Shown here: piece after piece, positions 10,778 to 22,185 of the stretch
Numbering within the stretch: position 1 is the first letter of the stretch
Layout: each line of letters opens with the position of its first letter
Origin: Steinernema hermaphroditum
Taxonomy: Eukaryota > Nematoda > Chromadorea > Rhabditida > Steinernematidae
Direction: 5' to 3'
DNA length: 64,000 bases
Assembly (NCBI GenBank): GCA_030435675.1
Contig: CM059623.1
Location: forward strand, 14,292,092 to 14,356,091
The notes under the pieces: model-generated
Told to the model about the DNA's origin: nothing
Databases searched by the model: none
The model's input: only the letters and a program-made list of their open reading frames with translations
Translations under genes and position numbers: made by a program

Positions 10778-11085
10778 CTGCAATAGGAAAACATCAGCGT
10801 GAGGGCATCGCTAATCGAGAATACGCGATGCCTGATTGTGATAGGATCGCACAATGATGCTCTTGGAGAACTTCTCGGGGTTGGCTCCTGGTGTCTTGCA
10901 GCCCGTAGGACTGCTTGGCTTTTCGTTCCTAGAGGGCGCAAATTCGCGCTCAGCTGCAGTACATGTGCAAACGCCGAAAGGTGTTTTGTTCATAACCGTG
11001 AATATATTTTCTTAATACCATGTAGACACTGATCAACATAAGGCATGTGCCAAATCATTCGACCGCGTTTATTCTACCTACAGGT
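10778..11085. other. Short intergenic gap
   Basis: No gene seen. A polyadenylation signal (AATAAA on the minus strand, about 11068-11073) serves the 63-aa gene upstream. Confidence 0.5.
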
Positions 11086-11332
11086 TCACTCCCAACCGCC
11101 GTCATATGATTCAGGAAGCACCTAAAAATGAAATTATGACAAATGTTGAAGATATAAACCTGTGAAAACTAACTACATTTAAACTCTCCGACACATCCTC
11201 AAACGAGCAATCCGTGTTCGATACGCTGTTATTCGAGTTCTCGGCCGTTGCGGTTGGAGCAACGGTGGTGGGTCTGCAGTCGCCAACAAACAAGAACACG
11301 ACAAGGAAGAGGAAAGGTAGTTGCAGTTGCAT
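11086..11332 (-). CDS. Small secreted protein, 63 aa
   Basis: Exons 11332..11177 and 11121..11086 (64 codons with stop), split by a 55-base intron. The signal peptide MQLQLPFLFLVVFLFVGDC is followed by a Thr/Asn/Ser-rich mature part and an acidic end (DVSESLN, then LPESYDGGWE). An AATAAA signal follows the stop by about 15 bases. I do not recognise the family. A longer open frame on the same strand (11229-11567) overlaps but has no start context or domain and was not chosen. Confidence 0.6.
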
Positions 11333-11782
11333 CGACTATCACCGTCCTCTTGGGTTCGTTTTCTACACCTTTATAGCATTCGCATGGGCTGGTCATAACA
11401 GCGCGAAAGGACCAGTTTTCTTTGGAACACAAAGATCGAATCGAGACGCGGAACCGCCAGACGGTGTAGTTCACCGGCATAGTGAGTATTTCATCTGAGA
11501 ACACGACAGAAAGATCTTCTGAAATAACGAAAATTACATTTTTTAAGTTTACCTTGTTTAATTCCAACTCACGTCGGGTATTTTTGCAAGGAACTAGGCA
11601 ACTAGGAAAAACTTCAAAAATGGCAGAACAGATTGTTTTATTCTGAGTTATTTCCGCTGATTGTCTGTCATTTGTCTACTCCTTAACACATTGTAGATGT
11701 CTTTTTTTCTTCCTTCGGTCGATGTTTATGTCTATTCATTAAGTATTTTACATATACATTGTTGGCTGAAACAGATGAGCTC

Positions 11783-12699
11783 CTAAGATTTCTCGAGGTT
11801 GTCGATGAAAATTTGGGCCAGTTTTTGCTGATGATGTGGTGGCGCCTCCATCAATTTTTCGAAGTCGGGATCTGAATGTTCAAAGTAACCGTAACAAGCA
11901 TCAAATTGCTGTTCCCTACTTCTGAGAAGCGATGAATAATTGGGAAACGTCTCATCGAGTTCTTGCTTTTCGTTCGCGTTCAACTCCTTAAATGCATTGG
12001 CAACGACCACCATGTAATCTCTGAGTTCAGCCGCGTTCAAGTTTCCGATGTTTGTGTTCGTCTTGTCCGCCAGAATCTAAAAAATCAATGAACAAAATGA
12101 GCATCTTCGTCCCTTGCCTTATCGATGGCCATTCGCAGATTGGGCGACGTCGACGAGAGCATATCCAAAAATTCGCGCTCATACTTTGTCGTCTTACTGT
12201 AGGCAGATGAAGAGTACTTCTTCACCAAAGCAGTTTCGTCGTCGTCGGTCAGCGTCTTGCCCTGAGCCCTTAGCTCGTCAGCTTCTCGACCGGCTTTTTC
12301 TAGTGCTTCCGCTTCTTCAGTTGTGAGCTAAAGGTGGTCAGTACGGAAAGGGGAAATGGAATCTTCTCATTTGATCCGCGACCCCCCCCCCCATGATTAA
12401 TCCACCTACGCCTCCACCTAGGTCCACCACTGATAAAAATTGTGATATGATTTAATCACAGTACCAGCAGGGATCGTGCGATGTGTCTCGCCAGTGATGT
12501 CGGATTATCGGAAATGCTAGCTTTTAGTTGATCTAGCTTGTCGGTTTCTTGGTAACCTGGTTTTTTCAACAAGTGGCTTAGGGCTTTTTATGGTGTTTCC
12601 TTATTTAAAGCTGTAGTGCATTGGAGTGGACACCAGAAACGGAACACCATAGCCACCGACAGCATTCGAAATGCACAACAAAACAAAAGGAATTTTCAT
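11783..12699 (-). CDS. FAR-like secreted protein, 199 aa (paralog 2)
   Basis: Exons 12699..12648, 12556..12465, 12327..12118, 12076..11920 and 11871..11783 total 600 bases. The start gives a signal peptide (MKIPFVLLCISNAVGGYG). The mature chain is helical and charged and carries FPNYSSLLR just before the last intron and NPDFEKLMEAPP after it, matching paralog 1 (FPNYATLFR / DPDFWA). The third intron uses a GC donor (AAG|GCAAGG). The last intron is 48 bases with no stop in frame, so an unspliced reading looks open; the paralogs show that it is removed. The end of exon 1 is less certain. Likely a lipid-binding FAR-type protein. Confidence 0.7.
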
Positions 12700-12965
12700 C
12701 GAAATCTTCAATTACCGATTAACCGAAATCGTACATCTTTGGCCTTTTGAATAGCCCACCGATTGACCGAAGCACTGCACTTGGGCGCTACTGGAATAGG
12801 AAGTACCGTTCGTTTGCTTGATCCTGTAGAGATGGATCTTAGGAAGGCTTAAGGGCGTTCTGAAACGCATGCGCTGTCGTAAGCTGAACAAGCTTATATC
12901 TATCGTGCGTTTGTTCTAAATCTATTGTTCACATAGAGTACGGCTTAGGACTTTGTCAACAGATT

Positions 12966-13346
12966 TTATGCGAGCACTCTAGTTTTGATGTCTTCCAGCC
13001 AAAAAATACAGTACTCATCACCCGTGACGTGACCCAGTTTCATCTCTTGAATCAATGGCATTACGCTCATGTACGACCGGATAATTGGATGATCCGACAG
13101 ATCCGTGGAGACACAAGTGAAAGACTGCACACCTGGCCCACAGCGTTAAAATTTTACTATTTGACTTGGGACACTTACACTTATCAGGAAATTCTGCGAT
13201 AAGGTTGGCATTAAATCTGAAACAGCTCGCTTAAGAACAATAAGATTAATGCTTAACATACAGGTCAGCAGCTTTACATCAGCGTTTTCGCTTGCGACGA
13301 TGATTGTGACGAAGGTGGATACCAGAATTGCACAATTCCGATACAT
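12966..13346 (-). CDS. Small secreted protein, 93 aa
   Basis: Exons 13346..13262, 13216..13179 and 13124..12966 total 282 bases. Signal peptide MYRNCAILVSTFVTIIVAS; mature chain of about 74 residues with two cysteines (FTCVST and DEYCIFW), suggesting one disulphide. The middle exon is 38 bases. A TATA box (TTATATAG) lies about 48 bases upstream of the ATG. No family recognised. Its reading frame would be missed without splicing, since the last exon has no start codon near its beginning. Confidence 0.65.
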
Positions 13347-13392
13347 TGTGATGTCAGCTAGAAAACTAATCCGGACAGTGCTGCGATGGCGG

Positions 13393-13400
13393 CTATATAA
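13393..13400 (-). promoter_or_regulatory. TATA box of the 93-aa secreted protein
   Basis: TTATATAG on the minus strand, about 48 bases 5' of the ATG at 13346. Confidence 0.5.
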
Positions 13401-13753
13401 CCACGCGTAGATCAACGATAGTCTGGTTTTCTGTGCGACGCGCGAATTGGTGTTTCATTGGCGGTGAAAACAACAATCGACATGTTAATGGGATTGCACT
13501 AAATTGCTTTGAAGTGCTTGTTTTGCGAATGTCGATAGTTGTCGATGGTTTTAGTGGCTCCATTTCACTCCACAGCATGTAACCTGTTCAAAGGCTCACT
13601 ATCCTCCATCCTGCAACGATGCATTTGAAAGAAATCAACAGGTTGTGCAATTGGGCAACTTTATCAAGTAACAGTAGAAACAAAGTAGACGTTGTCAGTA
13701 GGAAAAGAGAGAGTCATATGAAGTTGCATCTTCGAAAGGTATCTCACAAGGCG

Positions 13754-14032
13754 CTATAAATAATTCAAGGAATGAACTGACGGAAACATTCGAGCTGGGT
13801 CTCCACCAAATATGAGGTCATACTCGATGAAGCATGTGTGGCCTGTGACGCCTCGAAGGTTTTGCTTGAGTATCTGAAAATGGGCCATGTTTGAACCTTT
13901 TTGATAAGACCGTTGTGGTTGTTGGCGGAATGCGTGTTGTTGCTCTTGGCTTCTACGTGACTTCAAGTTCAAAAGTCGAATATCTCTAAGCTTTTCATCG
14001 AGTGCCAAGAGACAGTAAAGAAGGCTCTGCAC
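13754..14032 (-). CDS. Possible exon(s) of an unrecognised gene
   Basis: An open frame of 92 codons with reasonable amino-acid composition, including RGVTGHTCFIEYDLIFGG, faintly like the last exon of the neighbouring 93-aa gene (GHVTGDEYCIFW). No signal peptide or splice partners were found, so it may be a remnant of a duplicate. Confidence 0.25.
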   Translation of the reverse strand: MQSLLYCLLALDEKLRDIRLLNLKSRRSQEQQHAFRQQPQRSYQKGSNMAHFQILKQNLRGVTGHTCFIEYDLIFGGDPARMFPSVHSLNYL

Positions 14033-14620
14033 GGAACCTTTGCACGTACACAGTGCACATTAGATCTCGAGTCTCGTTTCGAGCCTCCCATTTCAGTCTT
14101 TTAAGGTTAAAAAGTCTCTTCTCGCACAGTCGTGATCATATTTTTGAGAATTAACACAGCGATAGGCCCATTCGGAAGGTTAGAAGTATATACGTGGTTA
14201 AAGATAGTCACCGTCCATCATATAATTAATACGTCAATCGAATAGCTAACGAGTGAACATTTCGTGGCTGCAAACTTGAATAGCATAGTCCGACCTCATT
14301 CAATTTCGAAGGCTTAATAATCCAACTTTCGTTTTACAATACCCATTTTCCAATGTTACATATGGAGACTACAGAATGTTTCGTCAGAATTGTGTGTCGA
14401 GCTTGATGAGAGGACGCCGATGCAGCAGAATATTGAACATGTCCTCGTCGATTCACCGCTTCTGGCGACCGATAATCCAATCGCTAAATGATTAAAGTTG
14501 TTTTCAACAACCATCATAGCAAAAGGGTAACGTTTGCTAAATTTACACCAAAGACAGGTTCCCCACCCTAGATGGCCATAAGCGGCGAAGAAGAAACTAG
14601 TCGCTGTGCTCGCATCTGTT
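14033..14620. other. Intergenic DNA
   Basis: No gene seen on either strand upstream of the third FAR-like gene. Confidence 0.5.
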
Positions 14621-15338
14621 ATGTGGTGGTTTGTTATTTTTTCGCTTTTTCTATTAACCAATGGCCGACCGTCGGTCTTGGTCCCTGACTACGACGAGCT
14701 CACCGAGGAGGAAAAGACCATGCTCTCCTTCTTCCCCAAGTTCCTTTTCGAGCTGGTCATGTCGGTAGGTTACGGTAGTCTCGTTTTAATTTTTACTGGA
14801 GAGGTTTAGCTCGAAGGAGATGAGGTGCACGCCTTCGTACAGGTCTATTACCAAGCGTTGGAAAACAACAAAACGATGGATTTCGAATCGGAGCTACAGG
14901 AGATCAGAAAGATTTCTGAGTCGGCCTATCAGAAAGCCTTGCCTTATGCACAGCGCCTAAAAGCGCAACTGTCTAAGTTTAGCCCTAAGCTACTGAAGGC
15001 TTATGAATCGGTAAATGTAATACAGAAATCAATAATGCTTTCTACGACAGTCTAGATCGTCCCTACATCTCTTGATTTCGGCCATGACTTCGTCCAAGAG
15101 CATGTCATCAAAGTAGCCGAAAAGTTCCACGGATTGGACGAGAAAGATCTGAAGGTTCTGGTTGAGACATATCCCAGCTTTGAGAAAGTCGTCAAAAGTA
15201 AGGGCATCAAAATGTAACATAGACTGGTGTGGTTTAGGTGCTTACTTCATCACTCTTATGAAGGACGGTCTCCACATGCCAGATGCGGAAAGGAAGAAGC
15301 TGGCAGATAAGTTTATTGATGAAATCGGCAGAATGTAA
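14621..15338 (+). CDS. FAR-like secreted protein, 195 aa (paralog 3)
   Basis: Exons 14621..14764, 14810..15010, 15056..15197 and 15238..15338 total 588 bases. Signal peptide MWWFVIFSLFLLTNG, then an acidic helical protein with PDYDELTEEEKTML at the mature start, KFSPKLLKAYES in the middle and YPSFEKVVKS before the last segment KLADKFIDEI. The position and phase of the last introns match paralog 1, and the last exon is the same length. The order of elements (acidic Leu-rich start, LSPK-type centre, (F/Y)P motif) is what FAR lipid-binding proteins show. Extracellular carrier of fatty acids or retinol is the best guess. Confidence 0.72.
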
Positions 15339-16439
15339 TATTGAAAATAAGTAATTAAAAGGTATTTTTGTTTCGATAGAACATCGAAATCCATCTGACT
15401 TGGCACAATATGATAACAGGTTACTAACCTTGCCTTTTTGTCAACGGTTGAGTGACAGGTGTATAACAAGATGCTGCTTTTCTGTATGGGGAAGACTTGC
15501 GATTCAGAATAAGGAATCCACAATTTTGGATTTTTTTGATTTTGGATCCAGAATAAGGAAGCACTTCGAGGGAAAGATTTGTATTTTGGAGCCCAAAATT
15601 ATCATCAATTTTTAAAGAGAAGACTGGAGGTTTGTCCTAAAGAAAAATTCGAACCAATCGGCAAGCAGCACTCTTATTGTCCGAACACCCTCTTCAGAAA
15701 GCCATCGCACCCTTACAAGCTGAACTACGGTAGAAACGACAGCCACAACGCGTATGTTGTCAGGACCTTCATGCGCGTAGCGGTTGGTGCACCCCTTAGA
15801 TCTTTTCCTCCTCTATCACATGATCTTTATTAGGGACCACTACAAGCATAAGATATCTGGAAGAGGGAAGGGGGCACCGGGAGCGAGAGGGGAACCGACC
15901 GACCGATGGGCGAGCGCGCCGACCGACTGCGTTAAGGTGTGCCAACCGCTACAAGTAGATAAAATAAGCCGCTTGCGAGATCGTCCTAGTAGCACTTTCC
16001 TTACCCAACTGTTAATCACTAGGTGAGACAGGAACATGTTCCCCAGATGCGAGCGCCATATGCAGCAATATTCTCATCAACGTCCCGAAAGACATTCCGA
16101 TCCCATATGCCAAAGTGGGGTGAAAAGCCTAAGACCGTGTGCCATCCGCCGACTCCCCAACCCAACATCAGTAAGAGGATCCTCGTCTATTTCAACGACG
16201 TCTTATTCTGTTGGCTATTGCACTACAACGTCGACAAAACACTGTCCTCACCAGTCAACTACCGTAATCCTTGCGTTTGCAACATGAATGTTGCGCATGG
16301 ATAATTACGCCGCGCCGCCGAAGCTCGACCGACACGACAGCTGGCCATTAACTATTAATTGCAACCGCGACTGCGCCGGAGGCCGTATGCAAATTTGCTG
16401 ATTGCATGCAGCCGAACCGAAATGAATGGACCAGAAGCA

Positions 16440-16770
16440 ACCAACTGGAACGAAGCCTGCGGCAACACAGGAATAATCAGAGATGTTATTCGAGTCTCGA
16501 AATTTCGAGCAATTTCTTCGATCTTTCGATCTCGATCCCGATCCCGAGTCTCGAAAAATTTTCGATCTCGATCCCGATCCCGATCCCGAGTCTCGATGGC
16601 TTCGATCCCGATCTCGAGACTCGAAAAGTTTTCGATCCCGATCCCGATCTCGATCTCGAGACTCGAATAATTTTCGATCCCGATCTCGATCCCGATCCCG
16701 AGACTCGATGAAATTTCGAGCGAGTAACATCTCTGGGAATAATTACCATCGCCAGCAGCGTGGACACCAA
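16440..16770. repeat. (GATCYC)n simple repeat inside a palindrome
   Basis: About 200 bases of hexamer GATCTC/GATCCC runs broken by TCGAGACTCG and TTTTCGAT spacers, flanked by inverted arms CAGAGATGTTATTCGAG (about 16477) and CGAGTAACATCTCTG (about 16722). The hexamer runs give open frames in several phases with Arg/Ser/Asp-type repeats; these are composition artefacts, not genes. Confidence 0.8.
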
Positions 16771-17851
16771 TTACGATCGCCGCGACTACCGCCAAACAAT
16801 TACCCAATGCGCGTAATGGTTGATTAGTAGGCGGAGCAAACACCACCGTGACCGACAGCCGGGTACAGAGCCTCATTTTAGCCTTTACCCCGCGAGAAGT
16901 CCGGTCGTGTCCTTGCAGTCTCCATAGCCTTCTAGTCTAACTGTTCGCCATTGCAGTAATTAAACAACGTCACCGCAGTGAAGAAACCCAACTCTCACCC
17001 TTCTCTATTCGTGAACGCTGACAAGCTGAGATCCCATTTCTCACGCTCGACAACTGCGTCAAGAAACCGCCGCAGCGCGACTCCTGAAGGAACCGGTGTG
17101 CCAGGACCCGCTCGCTAGCGCGAGCCGTCCTGCTCTCCAAATGTCCAGCGAACAGCAGTCGGCGGGCAGCCGCGCACCCGCGCGACCGGCTCTCCTCCCC
17201 TCTCTCTTGTCTCCTGTCTTTCATGTCCATGTAATCGTGTTTATAACTTATAAAGAAAGTATAATCCCAAGACACCTTAGGGCATGCATTGGGGAACTCG
17301 GATGAGACCCTTCCGGGTTGGACATGGAGGTTCCACCCAACCAGCTTCTGTCCCAGGGGACCATAGAAGCTGGGGAACTTTGGTCGCAGAGAGTTGAGAG
17401 GAATCCGACCGCCGATTGACCCCTTCGTTAACCGACTCATCCTTTCTTGTAAATGTGCCCTTCCCCTTATTCAACACGTGGTAGTCACTGTAGTTGCCGA
17501 AAACGGTTATCCTCATATTCACTTCGCCAGAACGCCATCCTGCTACTATGCGACTCAGACTCGCCGAAGACTGCGACAGCTGACCTCGCTAATGACCGCG
17601 CCGCAAATTACATACACAATGCAGTCGCCCCATGACCACCTGGCAAATGCAACGCCTAGCGACGCCTAGCCGATCCGAGCGCGGCCCATGCATTAGCCCG
17701 CTCGCCGACAAGTGCTACCCAAGTCCCCCGAAAATCCAAGTGAGGGACCGTCTTATTTGTCACAGGTGCGACCGAAGTCGACTACAGCACCGGCCCACGT
17801 GTGAAGTCCCCCATTTCCCACTACTTATTTTCTACTGCCACTATTCTGATC

Positions 17852-18334
17852 GATGCGGTGGAAACGACGCCTGCACGACCAGTGCATTCTCCCGGCAATG
17901 CTGTATGGATGCGAGACATGGGCGTTGACACAGACAGCGCAGCGGAAGCTTGCAGCCGGCCAGCGACGGATGGAACGCAGGGTCGTCGGTGTGAGACTCC
18001 TCGATAAGAAGAGCAACGACTGGTTGCGAGGAGTTACGAAGTTCACCGACGTCGTGGAAGCCGCAAAGAAGCGCAAATGGAACTATGCTTGGAAGCTCGC
18101 CAATGAATCACCGGAAAAATGGTCGTGTCAACTGGAAGAATGGCGTCCACCAGTAACAAGACCACTCGGAAGGCCGCGGACAAGATGGCGAGATGACTTT
18201 GTGAAGAAACTCGGCACCACAAGATGGCAGCAGCGCGCCCGAGAAGAATTGCGTGCAGAGTGGGCAAATAATGGGGTGTGACACATTGTATCAATGTTGA
18301 TTTCACAAAATAAACTTGAAACTTGAAACTTGAA
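17852..18334 (+). mobile_element. 5'-truncated RTE-type LINE insertion
   Basis: Encodes the last 142 residues of a non-LTR retrotransposon polymerase: ILPAMLYGCETWAL, then RRMERRVVGVRLLDK, WLRGVTKF, KKRKWNYAWKLA and GRPRTRWRDDFVKKLG, the conserved C-terminal region of RTE and related elements. It ends with tandem ACTTGAA units (18313-18334), a typical RTE-like tail, and is bounded by a perfect 12-base target duplication ACTATTCTGATC at 17840..17851 and 18335..18346. It lies inside the 3.6 kb element and therefore inserted after it. Confidence 0.92.
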
Positions 18335-19827
18335 ACTATTCTGATCTTCCCACCACACTATCTGAGTTTATTCTGAGTAACTGCCGACTACAACACCACC
18401 TTCGTCTCTTATTTGCGCCGAATTCTACAAACTATTCAGTTCCTATACTATCTACCCGAATGCATTGTCATCTGTTATCTCCGACACAGATTGTTTTCCA
18501 CTGTCTCATCTACTATCGTCTTGATTCCACTACTATAACGTAGAACACTGTCACCTCCTTTCTATCATTTGTGAACCCAATGGAGGAAATGAAATCCTTC
18601 TTCATACCCAGAAATTCCCTTCTGAACCCGATCTTTAATTCTGTATTTACTGTTAGCATGGGCCACGTCTGGAAGGATCAGATAAGCGAATAGCTAAAGT
18701 TGAAAGAGGCTAACTGTACGTCCTGTATCTATAGATTTATTGTTGACAGTTCTTCCTTAAAACGGTCCAAAGTGTTGCTGACTCCTCCAAATTGTAGCCA
18801 TTATTGCCCATTGTTGGCCTATTTGCAAATCGATGATTGTTAATTCCGATTGCAGTTGAGTCTCCCGATCTATTATGCGAAATGCCTAAAGTTCTTCGCC
18901 TGAGTGAGACGACCCACGACGATTTTTTTCTCTCAAGCCTCGCAAGCAACAGCCGAACCGTACAAAGTTCACCCTGCCGTGACCGTAGCCAAGACGAGGA
19001 TGAAGACGAAGAAGACCGAAGCATTCCCAGAGGAACCGCCAATGAAGAGACGCTACAAGAACATCAGGTTGACGAGGACGTCGACTACAGAAGGAAGGGA
19101 GAGAGGATCTGACCGACCTTACCAAAAATCACACGGAGCCCGGAAATTTCTAAACCTTCGGACAGCTCGCCAGGAGTCGAGCACTGAAGGAACCGCTGTG
19201 TCAGGACCCGCTCGCTAGCGCGAGCCGTCCTGCTCTCGAAATGTCCAGCGAACAGCAGTCGGTCGGTCGGTTCCCCTCTCGCTCCCGGTGCCCCCTTCCC
19301 TCTTCCAGATATCTTATGCTTGTAGTGGTCCCTAATAAAAAGATCTAAGGGGTGCACCAACCGCTACGCGCATGAAGGTCCTGACAATGTGTTCTTCGAG
19401 TGTTTCCAACAGAAACCCAACGAGAGTGAGATGAGTTGTTTCACGAGGACGCAAGGAATCGGAATATTATTCACATAAATCGCTGTTTTGGCTAATCCGT
19501 GCAGTTAATGTTAGTCTGTTAATAAATGTTTTATATGCAACAAACACTTCTATCGAATGCTCGACAGTGTTTACGTCTTGTTTTAGGAAGCTTCCCGGCA
19601 AAAAGCGCATTTTTGAAAACATTGCTTGACCCGAAACTGAACCCATTAATCGAGCACGAGATCTATTGCATTGGGATAGTACTACCTTCAAGACCTATGC
19701 GTGTTGCACGTTGTATCCAACCGTTGCAAAGCTGACACGTACTCATTGTTTCAACAAAGCAAAACAACAAAATGTCCATCCGCTGCTCACAAACACTTAT
19801 CACAAGCAATGTACCCTTCTCCTCTTG

Positions 19828-21668
19828 TTATTTCCCTGGATTTGGAAGCCTGTTGTGGAAATCGAGCCAAATGATGACTTTCGTCAGCTTCTTAAGAACA
19901 CGTGGCGACGACGGCTCCACATTCTTGTACGTGTTGTAGAACATCTTGATCTCGGGAACTGAAACACAAACACAATCGTAATGACCATAGGTTTGTTTTG
20001 AGGATATTGCAGGAGTCGACTTCTTACTTATGAGTTGTCACCGCAACTAATCCCCTTCAACTCAACGAAGATTAAGCTGCATGAAGGCCTACGCTCTCTG
20101 TCGTAGTCTTGACAGCTCCGCACATTTCCTAACACCATCGAAGAATCGACCTTCGACAATCCTATACATATTAGAAATATTCTACAAGAAATGGAATGAT
20201 GAACTGTTGGATTGGTCGCAATTTCTTTCTTAAAAAGTTCAAGAATGAAACCTTTTCACGCATTATGTGTTTTACTGTTGGGTCTCACCAGTATCGATGT
20301 GTCGGTCCCAACACGATTTGCTTGAAGAAGCGCGTCGGTTCGATTATAGTGTCCCCCGTTTCACTGATTACATAAGCTCAAATCCGAAACCGATAAGGGC
20401 ATCTGCGATCATAGGGAAGGCTGTTTGCCGCCACGCCTCGCGGCTCGCCTCTTGACCCCTAAGTTCTAGTTCTTCGCTTAGGTTTCAGCGGTTGATCATT
20501 AGGAGCCATATTCATTTGTATATAATATTTTGTGCACTCCCTAAGAGTCATCCTCTTTGTATATAACTCACCACTTATAAAATATGTTATGCAAAAGAGG
20601 GCGCTTTGGGGAATTCAGGGGAACAGATCAGGACACGTTCAACTTGGGACCGCTAGACGCAGCCATCAGGGTTCGGTTCTTGGTCACGGGCTGGGGTAAC
20701 CCTCTATAACATACGCATAAAGTGCCCAAATCGTGATACGACAATTCGACGCCGTTTTCTGCAATGAGTCAGGGCGATCACTGCGGGACCAATTTCATGG
20801 GCAGACATAATTTTCATTTTTCTAAATTCTTGGGGGTGGAAATATCGAGTGGAAAAAATGGGGTGGAATTGTCATGAATGCGTCCAAATCATGTACCAAA
20901 TTGTGTATTTTTAGGTGATTTTTAAGTACGACAAGGGTGCCGCACTATAAGTTACAAAGCAAAGGAGATTGGACTGTTTTTAAATAGCGCCCCATGGACC
21001 GAAAAGACTCACTCTGAGCAAACTTCTCCAACGATGGAAATATCTCCCGAACCACCGTTCTGGACATTCCTCGTCCATTGCGCAAATGAAGGTAATGGTT
21101 AAGAACGGAGGCCGTTCTCTCATTGGTTTTGACGAAAAGCACTTCGAACAATTCTTCGAAGAACTGAAATTCGAGTTGTCAATAATCATATCCAAAGAAG
21201 GCACAGTACTTCGAACAGCTTCTTTTGGGTGATGGGGCTATATGAGCTAACCACGTCCGTGTGAACCTTCCAGGCAGCTTCGATGATAGCAGCAGCCGCG
21301 GTGAGATTGTGGTCACGGTAAAACTGAATCACGCGAGCAGCATTCATACTCTCTTTAGGATCCTTGTACATGCGCTTGACCGTTACACGTAACTCGTCGA
21401 TCCCCTTGATATCTTCATCGGTCAGCTAGAAACATATAGAAAGTGAAAGATCAAGACAGTTTAGACATTACATTGTCGAGTACGACCAAGGCGTTTTTGG
21501 GAAAATAATCTACAATGAAAGAACGGTGCTTTTTTGCTTAAAAGTAGTTATACCGAGGAGATCAATGCTGCTCTCTTTTCCGCTCCAGTATCCCAAGGAG
21601 ACGCTAGGGAATAAGAATAAAGAAGCCAGGAAGATAAGACGGGTAGACGGACGCCGCAGACTAGGCAT
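19828..21668 (-). CDS. Secreted family S member, 216 aa
   Basis: Exons 21668..21554, 21509..21472, 21425..21210, 21163..21013 and 19958..19828 total 651 bases; the last intron is 1054 bases and contains nothing recognisable. Signal peptide within MPSLRRPSTRLIFLASLFLF. The core has LTDEDIKGIDELR, then FFEELFEVLF, HYLHLRNGRGMSR and SLEKFAQ, then IPEIKMFYNTY, colinear with the four copies at 28-34 kb (FYEELVQAMF, HYLHLRAGLGLAR, CEKFAQ, IPEVKKFYMQH). The fourth exon is 151 bases in every member. Extracellular, helical, function unknown. Confidence 0.82.
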
Positions 21669-21761
21669 GTCGATGTCTGACTGCCAGAGAGACGATATAA
21701 ATAGGACAGACTGACTCGATGGAATGACTAATCAGCGTTTTGTCAGTTGGAAACACTGTGA

Positions 21762-22185
21762 TGAGGTGTCATCGTCCAGAACTATTCGCTGCTGTGTCAG
21801 TTCTGTTAATAATTTCCCGAAGTAGAAGTGGTGGATGTGTGCCCTTTCTGGGTCTGTATTATGTAAATGACAAATCTCTGACTGGCGTACCTGTGCCAGT
21901 TCAACTGGTGACTCATGAGCGGCGTATAGAATGTGCAGGATGTGGTGTAAGTCGCGACGAAATGGATGAGAATGAAGAGCCGGACATGATTCTATACACA
22001 ATTTTACGGCGCTATAACTCCGAACCGACCAGCTGCTTTGATGATTTCCGGTTCGCCCGCTGTGATCCCCCAAACAAATTCCGGCCAGTCGAACTGACCC
22101 CCAAAAGAACGGACCATCCAATGCAGGGTTCGATAACCAAATCAACGCTAAATTCTCGCCTTTTTTCATTTTTCAAGTGTCGGTG
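21762..22185 (+). CDS. Possible secreted cysteine-containing protein
   Basis: An open frame from an ATG near 21761 begins with a weak signal-like stretch (LFAAVSVLLIISRSRSG) and then has spaced cysteines (CAGCG, SCFDDFRFARCDPP). It runs without a stop into the left arm of the foldback element, where the reading becomes a repeat of APQTF units, so the true 3' end is unknown. The opposite strand is also open here. Treat as a candidate only. Confidence 0.3.

Larger units (their letters stand above)
15758..19386. mobile_element. Terminal-inverted-repeat DNA element, 3629 bp
   Basis: The ends are TGTCAGGACCTTCATGCGCG and its reverse complement. The inverted match continues for roughly 135-150 bases on each side, including GGTTGGTGCACCCCTTAGATCT and a GGGGGCACCGGGAGCGAGAG block. 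A 4-base ATGT is duplicated at 15754..15757 and 19387..19390. No transposase frame is visible inside; the interior holds a (GATCYC)n palindrome, an extra copy of the right-end motif at about 17080-17168 and a LINE insertion. A 4-base duplication does not settle the superfamily. Confidence 0.82.
15540..19450 (+). pseudogene. EMSCF-family gene split by a DNA transposon
   Basis: Coding sequence from about 15553 (NKEALRGKDLYFGAQ, KFEPIGKQHSY, TLFRKPSHPYKLNYG) to 15757 and from 19391 to about 19450 (FFECFQQKPNESEMSCF, then GIGILFT and stop) joins in one frame once the element 15758..19386 and one copy of the ATGT duplication are removed. The restored junction agrees with the uninterrupted copy at 44.5 kb (GCGTATGTGTT). 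A 3' flank with AATAAA follows. Upstream exons of the family were not found here. Function unknown. Confidence 0.75.

Noticed and set aside
10799..11032. 77-codon open frame on the plus strand
   Set aside because: Overlaps the 5' side of the minus-strand family copy and shows no protein features.
16359..16876. Long RDRDRD or RSRSRS-type open frames on both strands
   Set aside because: Produced by the GATCYC hexamer array; open in several phases at once.
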